From the NCBI GenBank assembly GCA_022606495.2, contig JAHDVE020006292.1, positions 1-64,000 of the forward strand: a stretch of 64,000 nt of DNA, in the 5' to 3' direction. Origin of the DNA: Halesus radiatus (taxonomy: Eukaryota > Arthropoda > Insecta > Trichoptera > Limnephilidae). The position numbers and the translations under genes were made by a program. Shown here in pieces: positions 45,913 through 58,565 of the stretch (position 1 is the first letter of the stretch; every line of letters begins with the position of its first letter). Below the pieces are notes generated by a model. The model had not been told where the DNA came from and ran no database searches. It worked only from the letters and a program-made list of their open reading frames with translations.

Positions 45913-46303
45913 TAGTGACGTGAAAATGGAATTACGCGATTTTTAACGCGAATTTTGGCATTTTCACGATAATAACGCGAAATTGGCCATTTTCTGTCAA
46001 ATAACGCGCGTTTTCGTATTTTTCAACAGATTTTCTGATATTTTTAAATAAAAAAAGAGTAATATTAGGTATACATGGTTTTAATAAGCTAGAATATCTA
46101 TAAAATAGAACGCAAGTAACTTAACGTCAAAGACGCCACGAACTGTCCTAAATTTTTCGATTTTATTTAAAATATGTGAAAAATAAGTCGTCCCACCACT
46201 TTTTTTGTTGCAAAATTAAGAAATAAAAAAAATATACATCATCACTTTTCCCAAAAATAACACAAATTTCGCTTAAAAATGACGCGAAATTTTCAGGTCT
46301 CTA
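45913..46303. mobile_element. hAT-like MITE with CGCGAAA-rich ends
   Basis: Left TAGTGACGTGAAAAT ... TACGCGATTTTTAACGCGAA and right (reverse complement) TAGAGACCTGAAAATTTCGC ... resemble each other. No convincing 8-bp target duplication. Confidence 0.45.
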
Positions 46304-46974
46304 CTTTATTACTGCAGGGGGCTGATTCATCCGAGGGATTTGTTTCGCCTTTTTTTTAAATTTTGTTCGTAAACATGCGTCAATACTATGGCGCTAAATT
46401 CTAAATGTCGATTAGAGTATCTTTCTAAGGCATCTGTTTTTGGTACTATAAACTCTACGAAGTTAGTTTTACTGCATAAATGTCCTTCAAAACGCAACCA
46501 GTTTATTATGATTCAATTTGATTTCTGAAATGTTGCCATTTGTTACAAAAACAATTGCTCAGTGGAGTACCTATATAATTGTTGTGATTTGAGAGCAAGG
46601 ACAACAATATTTGGAAAATAATATCGGCTGACCTATCATCCATTGTTTTAAGCAAAAATCGAATCGCCGGCACAACATTTATATATATTCACAATGGAAG
46701 CATTGTACGCCGCAATTTGTCAACTGTATAAATTGTTTTACTCATTATCAACATAAAAGTATACCCTGGGAATAACAATGGTCTTGCCAAATTATTTTCG
46801 AATTGCGGAATCTCAATTTAATTGCGATTAGTCGGGGAAACACATTCGATATTAAATATGCCCGAAAAAAATTGTAAAAATGACATCGTCTTCTTCTGGT
46901 GCCCCATCTTATCGGAAGTTGGCTATCATCAGGACAATATTCACCGTGCTGTGAAAATGTCATACATTTATATA

Positions 46975-47345
46975 CATACTGAAGCGCTAAATGTCACTTT
47001 GCAGATTGATAATGCAAACAATACAACAATGAATTAATCTGTAAATTCTAGGGTAGTTAGGAAAATATCGAAAATCCCCAAATTGTAATCTTTTAAAATC
47101 AATGAAATGCATACCAAAATGTCTGAAAATATGTACAGTTTTAAGACAAGTATAGATATTTTTGAGCGTTTAACCTAAAATTCCACTACGTATTCCATAT
47201 AAAAATTTGAATCTTACGGTCTTAGAACTTTTGTCATTGGAAATCTTATACATTTTCCTAACTACTCGCGTAGATTTTTCATATAAATAATTCGTAGTAT
47301 TTCTTGCGTAAGCAGACTATAAAGTGTGTATTTTTGAGTGCCCCC
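46975..47345 (+). repeat. Dispersed repeat family R, uninterrupted copy
   Basis: Shares its first part with 1-170 and its second with 20580-21265. No coding capacity seen. It abuts the hAT-like element at 47352. Confidence 0.5.
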
Positions 47346-47351
47346 TTTAAG

Positions 47352-47949
47352 TAGAGATTGCAATCCAGATTATCCGGATTTTAGGATTTTTCGAAATCAA
47401 AATCCTTGAAATCTGGATATTATTTTTTTTTGCAACGCCGTGTCATATGAAATGAACGCATCCAAAAGGCTAATAGGCATGCAATACATCATATGTAGAC
47501 CTTTTTAAGATATGAATAACTAAATTTGTAATAATAAGATTGTTACACCAATAACCAAATGTTAACATTATGCACAGATGCAAGATTTAGTACAAAGAAG
47601 TGTACTTATTACTTAACCAAAAAATATTTAACATAAGAAAAAGACAGTACATAAATAAGGAATAGAATAAAATATTGTTTTGTCTGAAACTAAATACATA
47701 CTATATATACGAATATATTTTTATGTAATAGGATAATGCAACCTAATTAGAGTGTCTGATGAGTGGCATTTTTTTTTAATTTACAATGGGTCACCCTCTT
47801 AAAATATTCTAATATACCAGAAAAATGATTAATTAGTTTTTTTTTTACTTTTTTATAATTTTTGAAGAAATTCTACTTATCCGGATTTAGAATTTTACGA
47901 AATCCGAAAATGTGAATTTTCCGAAACCGCTCCGGATTTGCTATCCCTA
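47352..47949. mobile_element. hAT-like MITE, about 600 bp
   Basis: Left TAGAGATTGCAATCCAGATT ATCCGG and right (reverse complement) TAGGGATAGCAAATCCGGAG share ends; TCCGGATTT blocks recur near both. Flanks CCTTTAAG and TACTTAAG may be a decayed target duplication. Confidence 0.55.
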
Positions 47950-48668
47950 TACTTAAGTAGATCCTGCCAAGGTTTTCCTGAGATATCAACACCATTTTAA
48001 ATTTTTTTTTGTTATTGAAGAACAAACAATTAACTAGTAAAAAAAACTTCAAAACTCTGTAGCTCACGATGGAAACAACGTCTTTCTGTTGAACTAGAAA
48101 TTTTAGTCAGAAAAAAATGTGCAAATTTTTTCACTACAATCGTTATTTTATGAATTAAAAATATTTAGATTTTTGTTAGAATCTTATTGCATCACGTTTG
48201 ATCTCTTTATTACAGCTTACTACATATTAGCCCGTCCTAAAACGTTTTCAAAATAATACTACATTCAAATATTAATATACTTCATATAAAATCGACACTT
48301 CATTCGGTTTCCTTGTTTTTCCAAAAAGAAAACTTTAGAAACGACGCTGGCAATAACATTTAATCTGTTGTACAAAACTCTCGCAAAAATCAGATTATAA
48401 AAAAATTCTGTCTGATATTCGAAAAGTTTGTTCGATGGTATTACATTAAAAAAAACGTTTCGTGAATAATTCGTGGGGAAAATGAAGTTAAAAAGCAGGA
48501 CAATGCACCGCCTGGCACTGCGCCGGCTCAGCTGTAGGCTGAGGGGCTATTGGTATGTGCTATCTATGTGCTATAGAGCTATGACTGGCACCGTGGTGCC
48601 GGTGCTAGTACTAGACGGTACCTACGTGCCGGCCGGTTATATCGGTAACCTGGCAGCAGCGTCACGGC

Positions 48669-48870
48669 TAGTGATGGGATATCGACTGCAATATGTATAT
48701 ATTCGTTTAAAAGAAGAAGAGTCTTGATGAGAGAACCGATAAAATAACTCGTCCTTAAAACGAGTTGAGAAAGTAGTGAAACAATCCACCAACAAACAAA
48801 AAAAGTAACAAAAATTGGCAGTAGAATAACCACTTGCATTTGGAGGTAGTCGATAGCCCGATTGTTACTA
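48669..48870. mobile_element. Possible hAT-like MITE
   Basis: TAGTGATGGGATATCGACTG at the left and, reversed, TAGTAACAATCGGGCTATCG at the right are similar. The adjoining GC-rich stretch 48500-48668 has an 84-codon open frame with no known motif. Confidence 0.3.
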
Positions 48871-50812
48871 CCCTTGGCTAGACTTCAGACTGATCGATAC
48901 TCTCGTCGGGTGCCGACTTAGTTCGTTTTCTACACGAGTTATGCTTAGTGAAACGGTCGATAGATACTATATTTTTGGAATACTTTATAGCAGTTGTATT
49001 TTTGAAAATGATTTTTCTTTCAGAAATTATGTCATTCTTTTGTGTTAACAAATTTTCCTTCCAAAAATAGTTAGGAAAACAATATGTTTAAAAAAGACGC
49101 GATTTAAATTCGAGGTATACGCCATTTTTCCCATTAAACATTTTGACAGCTAGGTACCTACTTGTTGTATTTTCCATCACGTTATAGGAATTTACACTTT
49201 TTTCAAAAGTTAGTTAATTTTTTGGAGATATTCGATTTATACAAATCCAATTAGCCTGCCATAAAATATAGATCATAAATGACTTCTAGTGGCTTAACTT
49301 TAATTAATTAATTTAATACATTTACGACAACAACAACAAAGGTTATTTAGAATTAACCCAAAAGTAAACATGGATAAAGAATACGTGCGTCGAGGATAAG
49401 CCGTAATACATGTGTGAATCAATTATGACCTAGACAACATTGGTTTCTAACTAGCCAGAGATGCCTTTTGCAAAATATTGTGCAAAATTTAAGTTTATTA
49501 TACTGTTACAGTTATTGTAATTTGGTACATAATTAAAATCAATTTATAAAGATGTTTCACTACATAAATAATACAGTTGAATACACTAAAATATAAAAGA
49601 AAAAAATGCCTTTTCGATATATTTTTTTGGTATTCGTGATTTGTAATACTTATTAATAAACATATGTATAATGTTAGACCTTGAAAGTGAGGTGCATTTT
49701 CCAGAGAACGTTCCCTTATTTGCTAGATAAATAGCATCTCTACAACTCGGTCTAAATTTAAAAAAAATATATAGCTAATTAATTTCCCCCGACCCTCCCA
49801 TCACTAGCTCAGCGGTGGCCAACCGGCGACCAACCACACGAGTCGGCCGGTTCTATGGCCGCGATCAGCTGTCCGACATTATTGTTTTCGTCATTTTCAA
49901 ACGAGCGCTTCACGGGTGATTACTCCCGCCTTTATTCGAAAGAAATTTACCAAACTTCTTGCCGCGTTCTAATGAAATCGCAGCGATTCGATGGGATTCA
50001 AGATTCTACCGTTTTGTTCATTGTGCACTGTGTCAAGTCGACTGATTTAGTTATTTAGAAATTCTGTGTGAAAATTCGAGTGGGGTTTACTGGCAAACAG
50101 AAACGTAATTGTGTGTTGTGCTAATGTAAATAAATAAAACATTCACAAGGATTTTTAATTGTTTTAACAGTTTCTTCGAGAATCTAACATTATTTTAAAC
50201 ATGTGACCTTCGCAGGTGCAGGTTCTTACCTACCTGAGTGTTATTATTCCATGTGGATTCCGTTCCGATAGATCTACTATCCCGCGAAATGAATGGATTT
50301 TATTCGCCGGCTTGCTCAGGTTCCTATTGTCTCTGTGCTCTCATGCCTGGCGAGAAAGAGTTAATACCCTCGTCCCATTACCTTCTCCAGTTCACCCGAG
50401 GAAGTAGTTGTTGAATGCTGATGTAGAAATGTTGGTTATTTCCGACTACCGCCAAGTTCAGACATTACGCGTATTGTCGCTCCGAAATCGCACGGTCAAA
50501 TGTTAAGACAACTGTACCAGTTTAGCCAAATAATAATAACAACAGTTAGTGATGTAATAATAATAAAATAAGTAATGATTTAGAATTAATAAAAAAGTGC
50601 GATTTATTTTATGGACATCACTAGCAAAAAACAAAGAGTGCGGGTTAATTTTGAAAACAGAAGATAGTATTGACATAAAACATGGATATTATTATTTGAA
50701 ATTCAAAAATAGAATTTGACTAAAAACTAACTTAAGAAAAGTTTTTAAGTTTTCGCGGGAAGCTTGGTTTTCTAGTCGTTTTTGTGGCAATGGTGGTGTA
50801 TTTTTATAACAC
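48871..50812. other. Unassigned sequence upstream of the candidate second promoter
   Basis: CAGCGGTGGCCAACCGGCGA at 49810 looks like a hAT end without a partner. A 63-codon frame at 50216-50407 follows a CGCAG and has near-balanced GC, but no donor or motif supports it. Confidence 0.4.
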
Positions 50813-50847
50813 TCAGTGTATTTTATTTTAAGTGCGTGTTTAGAGGT
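50813..50847 (+). promoter_or_regulatory. Candidate second core promoter (Inr/DPE-like)
   Basis: TCAGTG at 50813-50818 matches five of six bases of TCAKTY. With its A (50815) as +1, AGAGGT falls exactly at +28 to +33 (50842-50847) and matches five of six bases of RGWYVT. An ATG-opening exon follows at +56. The imperfect motifs alone would be weak; the spacing and the exon give them weight. Confidence 0.35.
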
Positions 50848-50869
50848 TATTAGCTATTTCTGTGGCAAT

Positions 50870-50958
50870 ATGAAGCAGTCTGAGTTGGAGAGAGATGCTC
50901 TCCCTACTCCCGGGCTGGTTGCTCAGGTGGTCACTCTGATGAACAGCAATAGTGTCGG
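50870..50958 (+). CDS. Candidate alternative first exon (starts with ATG)
   Basis: GGCAAT precedes an ATG at 50870 that opens M-K-Q-S-E-L-E-R-D-A-L-P-T-P-G-L-V-A-Q-V, then V-T-L-M-N-S-N-S-V. The exon ends at a donor TGTCGG|GTAAAT (50958/50959) in phase 2, the same phase and nearly the same flank as exon 14 (ATCGG|GTAAGT). It could therefore feed the same downstream coiled-coil exons from a second promoter. The frame is also open upstream, and TTATTAG at 50847-50853 could act as an acceptor leaving phase 2, which would make it an internal exon 15. GC and codon use are like the other exons. Confidence 0.5.
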
Positions 50959-53349
50959 GTAAATACTTGTTATTTTTTAACACAATTTATATCTTCTTAA
51001 CCAGTGTTCTCCTTATTATGTATCAATTCCACTTAGAATCCAATGATATTTTAAAAGAAAGATTTACAATTTGTTCATCAAAACATGGCAAATAACAAGT
51101 AACAACGTCAGAGACGTCAGAGCATTTCATACTTAAATTCAAAGCATTATCCTCGATTCTTACGTTCTTTATTAATGGAGTTCTTGCGTTAAGTGAATTC
51201 CTTCGATAATTTTCAATAAAATCTTCAAAAAAAATATATATTTCAGAGTGATTACAAAAATAGAAAGCGTAGTAAATTGGGTTCATATTTTTTATGACGA
51301 TTGACTTGATTTGTGTCTCGTTTTACAGAGTTACACATACAGACATATATGTGGGGACAGTTTGTTTTTTTTTTTGCTTATGAACCATTGTTTACCTTTA
51401 TTGATAAATCGATTGATACTGTCTGCAACAGTTTATCAGCCAATCTGTTATTTTCTGATGAACGAACGGGAGTTTTTTTATCCAACTCTTCCTAAAAGTG
51501 GAATTCTATGATTATTTCAAATATAATTTTTCAGGAAGTTTTTGAGAGTTTTATGATAATTTAGATTTTTTTTAATTCCTCCTGTAAATTAACTAATTTG
51601 CAGATAAGAGGCTTTATGTAAGGCCCGTTGAAATTACTGGTGTGTCATTTTATTATTGGTCGTTTTTCCCTTTTTAATCTTTTCACATCTTTGATGAAGT
51701 GCCAAAATTTTCTAATCAAAATATGTATTTTTTAAATATTATCTAAACTCGGATTTCCACGAAATCTGACAAATACGCCCACTGATACGATTATTAAAAT
51801 ACTTCCCGGCCTCACCCGAGTTTTAACACTCTTGTTTTGAAATCTTTTATCTTATTAAATAACTGATAAGGAATTTTTTTGTTTGATAGTTAAATTAATG
51901 ACTTTGCGTACTGAAACTGAGTTGCGTTGACCTTGAAATTTAAGACAGAAGGCTGTATAAATTTCGTGACGTCAGAGCTCATCGTTCGAGAGTTTTCATT
52001 AGGAGACACGAAAAGAATATGTTTTAAAGCAACTTGATAGTCAGATGGTTTTTGCTCGTAGAGTTCGCTTTCTAATACTATCGGATTACAACCTTAATGC
52101 CGTTGGCGCAGCCAGTCATCACAGTAGTATAGGTTGTATTTACTGCTACCCCTGTATGAGCGTTGATTGTCTCCCCATATAATGTAATTTGTACTTTCAA
52201 CCCCTTTTAAGTTTTCCGTCGCCTGGCAACGAGCTAGCCAACAAAAGTAACGATTCCAAGAAAATCCATTTCCCTGCATAGAGATTCAATGGGAAAATTC
52301 GTCTGGGGAGGAAATTTTCGTGAGTTGTATTACCAAAGGCATTTTGAATGTAGGTAGTCGTTTTATTTTTATTGAATTGATTACAAACCCTGTTTCAACC
52401 CTATATTTCAAATTTCACTCATTAACCGTTAGCGACAAAAATTGCGACGAAGCGCTTGGGCGCGGCGTTCTTCAGTATGCGTTTGTTGATCCTTACAAGA
52501 GTACGTTCCATTTGAGAGCGGTGTATTGCAGTTGGCGTATATCTTGTATACTATATATATATATATAAAAATATATAAAATCAGTACAGCACTAAAACGG
52601 TTATATTAGGTTTTTTTTTCTTTGGTTAGCTAGTGTACTTTAAACACATTTATACTTATGAATTTTGTGGTGTGGGCGTATCTGTGTGTCAAAGTAGGGT
52701 CAATTTTATCATACTTATGGTGAATTAAAAAAAAATCGAACTAGAAGTCAGAAGATCTTATATAATTTGGCGACTTCAGCTTACAGATCCTTCTGCCACT
52801 ATTGCTTATTCTATGGTTCTAACTTACTCCCAAACATTGTGGTAATATCATTTTCTCTCCATCCGCAGATCGCTTGTTTAAAATCTAAAGAAATATAATG
52901 TGTAAATATATCATTTTTATTTATTTTTCGATCCAAAGCGGAAATACTTTCAGTATCATATTTTTGAGAGTACAATTAAAATTCGAAAGATTACTTAAAA
53001 TGTATCCCATTTATCCCTGAATTTTTTTATTTTAAATCTTGTATTTTCTATTCTTAAGGCTTAACCTTTGGCTTCCCATGAGGGGAAAAAATGACCTGAT
53101 TCATCTTCTTACAGAATACATAACCGCACGATATTGAGCTGTTTTCTGTGAGTGGGTTATGTTACACCTTGGAAAATGTTTTGTCCTGAACGCACGATCG
53201 TGTCACGGTGTGCCGAATAGAGTATTAGCGTTCGGAACGCCGAGCTCCCGCAATCTAATACTTCGGTAGTGACCGGGGTGAATTATTTTTTTTTTGCAAA
53301 ACGATGTTTTGTAAATTGTACCATCTTAACAGATAACGTGTAACCTTCT
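50959..53349. other. Unassigned sequence, possible intron after the 50870 exon
   Basis: No further exon of the CCSER-like gene was recognised. Confidence 0.45.
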
Positions 53350-53615
53350 TTTTTATATGAATACCGCACAAGAGTCCCAACTGCTCCCAACCGTCTGGAG
53401 CTAGTGAGACTATGGCATTCCCAATTGGGGAATGTTGTGAGGCTGATGGTAGTGGGGAGGGGAAGGAGAAGGGGAAGAGGAAGAGGAATGTGGGGAAATA
53501 CCTGGCTATTCAGATCTGGTCACCAAACATGGCTAAAAGCCATTTCAAGTAACGTTTCTATTCTGAATGGTGTTCTTTCACCAGGGCGACACTGAGAGTA
53601 TCTTCCACTCTGGAA
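53350..53615 (-). mobile_element. SINE family A, interrupted by a Helitron-like element
   Basis: On the + strand GAATACCGCACAAGAGTCCC ... TTCACCAGGGCGACACTGAG ... TCCACTCTGGAA, then the Helitron-like start. The tRNA-like head is missing. Confidence 0.75.
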
Positions 53616-54129
53616 TATATGTATAAACATGAATGTTTGTCTGTCTGTCTGTCCTCGATTTTCTCTAAAGTTACTCGACCGATTTCGCAGCACAGTTTAT
53701 TCTCATTAATGAGTTGGGAAGGTTTAGAGAATAGTTTGAATGAAATCCAATATGTAAAACTATTTCTGTAACGTTTTAAAAATAGTATGAAAAATATTTA
53801 ACCCGCCATGTTGTATTGAGGTTAGCCCATAGATATACCACTCTGATTAGCCACAGATTACATACATATTCAAAAGAAGAAGGTTTGTTTGGGTAGAATA
53901 TTTTCAAAATGGAAAACACAAGTAGGTACCTACTTAAGAACTTTATTATTTAGATATATTTTGAAAAAATAAATGTTTGAAATGAAATAAAATTTTCAAA
54001 TGAAGGTTTCTTACTTTAGAGATAGTAATAGTCGTCACAAGACAGTACTTTCGCTGAAGAATTGACGACTTCATAACTTTATTAAAAAAAAATAATAATC
54101 CCGAGCAAGGCCGGGTACACATCAGCTAG
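53616..54129 (+). mobile_element. Helitron-like non-autonomous element
   Basis: Starts near TATATGTATAAACATGAATG, then TTTGTCTGTCTGTCTGTCCT and ACTCGACCGATTTCG, the usual 5' text of insect Helitron-type repeats, and ends CCCGAGCAAGGCCGGGTACA CATCAGCTAGT with a GC hairpin and CTAG end. It sits inside SINE family A (53350-53615). Confidence 0.6.
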
Positions 54130-54344
54130 TATATTTATAAAAAATTCTGTACATCTGTCATAAGTCGTTTACCCAGAATAGCTACTTATATTCAGAGAAA
54201 TTATGTTTTTTTTTACATTGCCCATCATCGGAAACGCCAACGCTCAAAGGATACAAATTTTACATTTTAGATGTTGCACTAAAATGGGCACTGGAAACGT
54301 AATTATAACGCTACGCGCTCACAGATGGCATTAAATGACATTTC

Positions 54345-54510
54345 AGAGAAAAAAAGTTATCAGTCGCATCTGGGACTCGAACCCAGGACCTATGTCTTTC
54401 TGGGACAACCGCTTTACCAACTTAGCTAACCAGTTCAATTTATATCATCTTCATCGATATCATATCTCAAATTTAAGACTTTGTCAATATCATCCTCTAT
54501 TTTTTGATCC
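54345..54510 (-). mobile_element. tRNA-like SINE core, second copy
   Basis: Reverse complement reads GATATCGATGAAGATGA ... TTAGCTAAGTTGGTAAAGCGG ... GGTTCGAGTCCCAGATGCGAC, matching 16745-16875 over leader and tRNA-like part. The anticodon loop differs. Confidence 0.65.
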
Positions 54511-54959
54511 CATATTTTTTTCTTTATATTTTTAAACTTCAATAAAAAAAAAGTTTTTAGCACGTAATTATTTTAAATATTGAGATGAATTGTAAGTTGA
54601 GTTGGTGGGTGTACGTACATAGGGAATATGAAATGGAACTAATTGTTATTGTAGGTTTAAACCTGAATTAATTGAAGAAACTTATACAAACACTGTAAAT
54701 AGTCTTCCAACAAGATTTTGTTTTATTTTGTTTTCTACGAAATTTTTCTCTTTCTGCTTCTTCTTATCCTCCAACATTTCCTTCCGCCTTAAAACATTCC
54801 TCAGCAAGGAATACCGTAGTTTCCGTTTATCGCAAATAACTCCACCACGAAATCAACCAATAAAGAATTCAATCGTTAATTGCTTTCGGCGTAAAACGTT
54901 ATCTTTCCATTTGATGTGATCTTGTTTACAGAACTCTCCAGATGTAACGAATCATCGCC

Positions 54960-55404
54960 CAGGGGTCGGCATCCTGCGGCTCGCGAGCCACATGCGGCTA
55001 TTTGGATGTGAAGCTGCGGATCTTTAGTTCCATACGCAAATATTATTTATTTTATCCAAAAAAAAACATTTAAAAATCGTTCTGAATCGATGAACGAGGA
55101 TTAGGCGGAATTTCTATCTCTCAGCCACTTGTAATCACCTGTGTTTTAATTTTTTTATTAAATAATAAGTAATCACCTAATAATACCATATATTATCTAA
55201 TTTGTTGTGAAAAACACTACTTATACATGAATAAATAGATATTTTTTCTTATGAATAAATAGATTAGTTTTTTTAATCAAAAAACTTTATTTATGCAATG
55301 CTATTTATTGTTGGCAAGAAAAAAATTTGTGGCTCTTTAAAAACTTTGAAATTTTGTAATTTTTAATTTTGGACCCTTCCGACTCAAAAGGTTTCCGACC
55401 CCTG
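54960..55404. mobile_element. hAT (Charlie/Buster-like) MITE, 445 bp
   Basis: Starts CAGGGGTCGGCATCCTGCGG CTCGCGAGCCACATGCGGCT and ends GGTTTCCGACCCCTG; inner GTGGCTCTTTAAAAACTTTG mirrors the left arm. Flanks TCATCGCC and CCATAGCC match at 6 of 8 bases, a worn 8-bp target duplication. Confidence 0.8.
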
Positions 55405-56389
55405 CCATAGCCCACGTTCGAATGGATAATCCGATATTATCTGATGGTATCAGTAGAACAGCGTATCGAAGTTTATTGATTAATGCGTCATCAGTATCGT
55501 CACAATTATCGGAAAAAATAAAACATTCTTACTTTTATATGCAGTCAGGGTAAAGGAAGATTAATGAATCGACTGAAATTATTATTTTTAGAATAAAATG
55601 ACAAAATCAATTTAATTTTTCTTCTTAAAAACACATTTTTTTTTACAAAACGTACTATTTAAAAATATATATATTTGCCCTTTCCTGTAAAAGTGATTAT
55701 TTTGCCTAAGATTGACAGATGCATTAAACAGTTCCCAAATTTGAATACAGTGAAGGAAAGTACTTTTTTATTGTCTTCCTTGCTGGAAACTGAATCACAA
55801 AGAGGACTAAAGTCTTCTCTTTTAATGTTTTGAAAATGGACAGATACAAGGGGATATAAAGGAAATGGTCATATTTGCTAAATAAAATTCCGAATTTATA
55901 ATATTATTTAGTCAATGCCAAGTTAATAAATCACAGCAATGATTCCATTTTTTTTTTTAATATTTGTTGTCAGCCAACTCTAATTTAAATAATGTCAAAA
56001 TATTAATTTATTGATAGACAGTTACAAAAAGGTTATTTTATAGTAAAACAAAAACCAAAAAAAGTCAAAATCTTATTAAAAGTGAATTTAAATATTTTTT
56101 TATCGAATAATCACACGAAACAACGTCACGTGTGAAGTTTTGCGCGCGAAAATACATCGCGCGGGTACATCTTATCTTGTCGGCCGCCAGCCGACAACGG
56201 AGTTGTAGCGTATAAATAGTGATGCTGGCACCTGACAAAGGAGTGGTAAGGGTTAAAAAAAAAACACCACAATTAATAAAAGAATAATCCATATAGATGT
56301 GACAAACCGCCAGAATTGGGTACATCCTTCAAGTAAACAATAATAATAAAATCAATCGCCTAAAATCACACCTTTTACCGCATTACACC
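55405..56389. other. Unassigned AT-rich sequence
   Basis: CTTGTCGGCCGCCAGCCGACAA near 56174 is a perfect 22-base-scale palindrome-like hairpin; otherwise nothing recognised. Confidence 0.4.
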
Positions 56390-57862
56390 TTTTACTGGTA
56401 CTTTTTATTGATTACTCAAAAGCTTTTGATACACTCTGCCATAAACAAATAATAAATGTACTTGATGCCATAGGAATCCGTGGTAAACTCCTTTCTTTTT
56501 TTAAAAACTATTTATCGAATAGAAAAATGAAGGTAAAGATTTTAAATGAAATGAGTAAATGTAGATATGTAAAATCAGGTGTACCACAGGGGTCAATTCT
56601 AGGTCCTAAATTGTACATTATATATGTTACTGCTATGTCCAAATTATTTAAAAAGCTCTTAGATTCATTTTCGCAGATGACACTGCACTTGTAGTATCAA
56701 ATGAAAATCCCTTAATAGCTCTTCAAGATTTACAATTAGACTTTAATGAACTTCTCAAATGGGCGCATGATGTAGGACTAATTATTAATGTTAAGAAAAC
56801 CAAATGTATGTATATAAGGTCACCGAGTGTGAAAATGTGGAATTTACCGAAACCAATTGCTCATCATTTTGAATGCATACATAAAAAAATTGAAAAAAAT
56901 TGTGACTGCGACACGATCGATTTTACAAACGATTATGCTTATCTGGGATTATTAGTAGATAATAAATTTAAGTGGGACACGCAAGTGGCCAAAATTTGTA
57001 ACCAGCTCCGATCTATATCGAGTAGCTTCTATAAATTAAAATTTGTCTTGCCACATGGCACACTTAAACTTATATATTTTTCCATGGTAGAATCCATTCT
57101 GAGATATGGAATACGAACTTGGGGTCACACAAGCTTTACGTATATTAAATATGTCCAAAATTTACAAACTGCGATAGTTAAAAAAATTGTCACACCAAAG
57201 ATATACAGACAAAGAAAAAATTTAAAAATATTATACGGTGCTGAGGGCCTACTTCCTGTAAAAGGTCTCCTATGGTACATCACTATTATAGATAACGCGG
57301 GAGAAAGTCAATACAAAAAGCCACTGGTGCATAAACACAGCACTAGATTCACTGAAAGAAGAGGCCTAAAAATTCCAAAAATTTCAAATAAATACGGAGG
57401 TCGAACTCTTGAATACATAGTGCCAGTGATTTTCAATAAATTTAATGAAAGTTATAAATTGGAGGAAAGTGAGAGGCTTTGCGTGAAATCGATGAAGTTA
57501 TGGATTTTAAATGAGCAATCTATGTATCTTTAAATTTTTTCTTTGTATCTTTAAATTTTTTCTTTGTATCTTTAAATTTTTTCTTTGTATCTTTAAATTT
57601 TTTCTTTGTATCTTTAAATTTTTATCTATGTATACTTAATGGCTAAGTTAATGTACCTATAATGTTAACGTCAAATGTAAGTACCTATTTTATTTAAGAT
57701 TAATACATATTACTATTACTATTAGGACTAATTAATCTTTGTAGAACCTGCAGACAAGCTGTCATGTGACCGCTTTGCAGGACTACATATTTTGCTTCTT
57801 TCTTATTTTACCTTGTATGTATTTATGTTCTTTGGATGAATAAACAATAAAAAAAAAAAAAC
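56390..57862 (+). mobile_element. Non-LTR retrotransposon (Jockey/CR1-like), reverse transcriptase with frame damage
   Basis: The first frame (from about 56395) has F-I-D-Y-S-K-A-F-D-T-L-C-H, then S-G-V-P-Q-G-S-I-L-G-P and ends in a stop near 56693. The next frame takes over with F-A-D-D-T-A-L-V (catalytic YADD-type box, from about 56670) and runs on to 57535 with L-I-I-N-V-K-K-T-K-C and L-R-Y-G-I-R-T-W-G-H. So RT domains 2 to 7 and the thumb are visible, split by a frameshift near 56650-56670; endonuclease and 5' half are absent. The 3' UTR has a 21-bp tandem repeat and a poly-A at 57849-57860. Confidence 0.9.
57522..57620 (+). repeat. 21-bp tandem repeat in the LINE 3' UTR
   Basis: TATCTTTAAATTTTTTCTTTG occurs about five times, starting at the stop codon of the LINE ORF. 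Confidence 0.95.
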
Positions 57863-58289
57863 TCAGATAAATTAAATTATTTTTTTCAATGGGAATAATA
57901 AAGTTTGTAAGTAACAAAGAGACGTTTATTTAAAGTACATTCTAGAATTTCTACCCAGATTGCCTGAGCCTTATAAGATCATGCCTTATTTTTTACTAAA
58001 CATTTCAAAGTTCCATAGCTTATGCTAGAAATGATAGTTGCGTTTGTCTAGAAATTCGGTGAAAAAAATCAGAGCAGATTTCATAACGCCAAAACTCACT
58101 ATTCACACAAATTATCTGCTACATGGTTATATAAAATTAGAACACATACAATGTAGGTAAACTCCACACAATATGACGTCCCTCCTACGACATGATCTCT
58201 TCGAGACCTAGGTTCACTCCTTCATTTCCTTTAAAAGGCTCTCCATGCAGCATCCCCAAACATCTCCTTTATGGATTTAATCTATTTAT

Positions 58290-58565
58290 CGTCTTCTTCT
58301 ATCTATTATATAAATAGAATGTCCCGGGAATGTTTGTTTTGTATGCAAATCTACAGATTTATTCTTAGATTGATGAAATTTTGCACAATTGACCTGCAAA
58401 ACAAGAAGAAGGTCACCACTGCCTACGTGAGATTAAAAAAAAACCACCCCCATCCCCCTTTTGTAGGGGTAGGAGTAGGGGTAAAAGTAGGGGTAGTAGG
58501 GTGAGGGAATATAAAACTTCATTCTAAACTATTATTAACCCCGGGAAACGCCGGGTACTTTAGGT
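58290..58565 (+). mobile_element. Helitron-like (TAGGGG)n element, copy
   Basis: TCTTCTTCTATCTATTATAT, GTCCCGGGAATGTTTG, TTGATGAAATTTTGCACAA, then GTAGGGGTAGGAGTAGGGGT and CCCCGGGAAACGCCGGGTAC. Short G-rich core. Confidence 0.55.

Noticed and set aside
48473..48727. 84-codon gene
   Set aside because: GC-rich but motif-free, with palindromic blocks suggesting a mobile element end.
49810..49870. hAT element starting CAGCGGTGGCC
   Set aside because: No matching opposite end or target duplication found.
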